This document shows positions 37,052 to 37,500 of a DNA stretch of 37,500 nt, piece by piece. The translations under genes were made by a program, and so were the position numbers. This stretch comes from Prorocentrum cordatum (lineage: Eukaryota > Sar > Dinophyceae > Prorocentrales > Prorocentraceae): the NCBI GenBank assembly GCA_963575745.1, contig CAUYUJ010019281.1:900235-937734 (forward strand), given 5' to 3'. Each line of letters starts with the position of its first letter. The first letter of the stretch is position 1. Below the pieces are notes generated by a model. That model saw nothing but the letters and a program-made list of their open reading frames with translations. It searched no databases and was not told the origin of the DNA.

Positions 37052-37500
37052 ATTGCCAATCTATTTTTTCTCACAGCGGCAGGGGCTCTGGGCGCGTCGC
37101 TCGTGGCCAGCGCCCCGCCGAGGGGAGGGCGTGGGAGGGCTCGCGGGCCCCCCCTGGCGCAGTGGGCGCGCAGGGGGACGGCACTCGAGGAGGAGGGGCA
37201 GGGCAGCAGGCTACAGTCGAGGCGCGGAAAGAAAGGGTCCCGGCTTTCGGGCCGTTCCGCAGGTCCAGATCGGGGGGAACCTCGTCGTGGCCGAGGCGTG
37301 TCGTGGTCAGGAAGGCCCCTTCGTCCCTTCTTTTCGGCAGCGCTTCGAATGTCCAGGCCGCGCGGTGCTAAAGGCCCGAATCCAGGGGGGCCGCATGCCG
37401 ACAGGCCTGGCCCGACTCTAGAAGAATGGCGCCCTTGGGTACTCGCCAGCTCTACCGACAGGAGGGAGAATCAGAGCCCGAGTGATCCGGGCAGGGCGTG
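37052..37500. other. right-edge flank, no firm gene
   Basis: Contains ctacagtcgaggcgcggaaa at 37211, related to the foldback at 16067, and the FRAVP....., then NLVVA....GQEG.FV translation shared with about 25450-25545. The minus strand has a CCAG followed by a G-run (37157 leftward), the border type seen at the Nudix introns. Frames are open on the plus strand but no domain is recognised. Confidence 0.35.

Noticed and set aside
33973-37074. A single 1,033-residue LINE protein
   Set aside because: The first ~450 codons read through the GGA array and out of frame across ORF1. Only the part from about 35715 encodes the endonuclease.

Overview
ORGANISM. The window reads as nuclear DNA of a dinoflagellate. 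The decisive evidence is an exact 22-nt match to the dinoflagellate spliced leader (DinoSL) on the minus strand at 19499-19520. Supporting signs are very low gene density, high GC, third-position GC bias in the few real coding stretches, non-canonical intron borders, a LINE with a C-terminal RNase H and zinc-finger tail, and pervasive mini- and microsatellites. A large-genome GC-rich form (Prorocentrum- or Polarella-like) fits best, but the species cannot be fixed from sequence alone.

LAYOUT. 1-6.9 kb: a 2,497-bp tandem duplication (118-2614 and 2615-5109) that runs into a long G-rich minisatellite. 6.9-11.8 kb: three diverged copies of a composite repeat, each ordered as a GCGCGC-rich ~300-bp unit, a GTC/ATC-rich stretch, a 14-bp array, then (in two of the three) a ~200-bp element. 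A ~800-bp decamer-bearing repeat is interleaved. 12-17.4 kb: inverted-repeat-rich DNA and GGA arrays, with one exon of a Nudix-like gene. 18-19.5 kb: an mRNA-derived gene copy on the minus strand still carrying its spliced leader. 20-29 kb: the second and third Nudix exons set among TCCTGGGGCC / TCTTGGGCC decamer arrays, a 42-bp array, microsatellites and foldback elements. 30.1-36.9 kb: a degenerate LINE on the minus strand (ORF1 zinc finger, AP endonuclease, reverse transcriptase, RNase H, C-terminal zinc motifs). 37.0-37.5 kb: a flank with no firm gene.

HOW THE PARTS RELATE. Three short plus-strand segments (15144-15249, 19985-20055, 25246-25320) join in phase into a Nudix core, giving a gene with introns of 4.7 and 5.2 kb. 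Both introns start with a G-run after CCAG and end in GCAG, which is unlike GT-AG. The spliced-leader retrogene sits antisense inside the first of these introns. The retrogene and the LINE have the same architecture: each is bounded on both sides by (GGA)n, in the same orientation relative to its coding strand, and neither has a poly-A tail. The simplest inference is that LINE machinery with a (TCC/GGA)n target preference inserted both. Almost every other long open frame in the window is produced by simple repeats and is not annotated as a gene.
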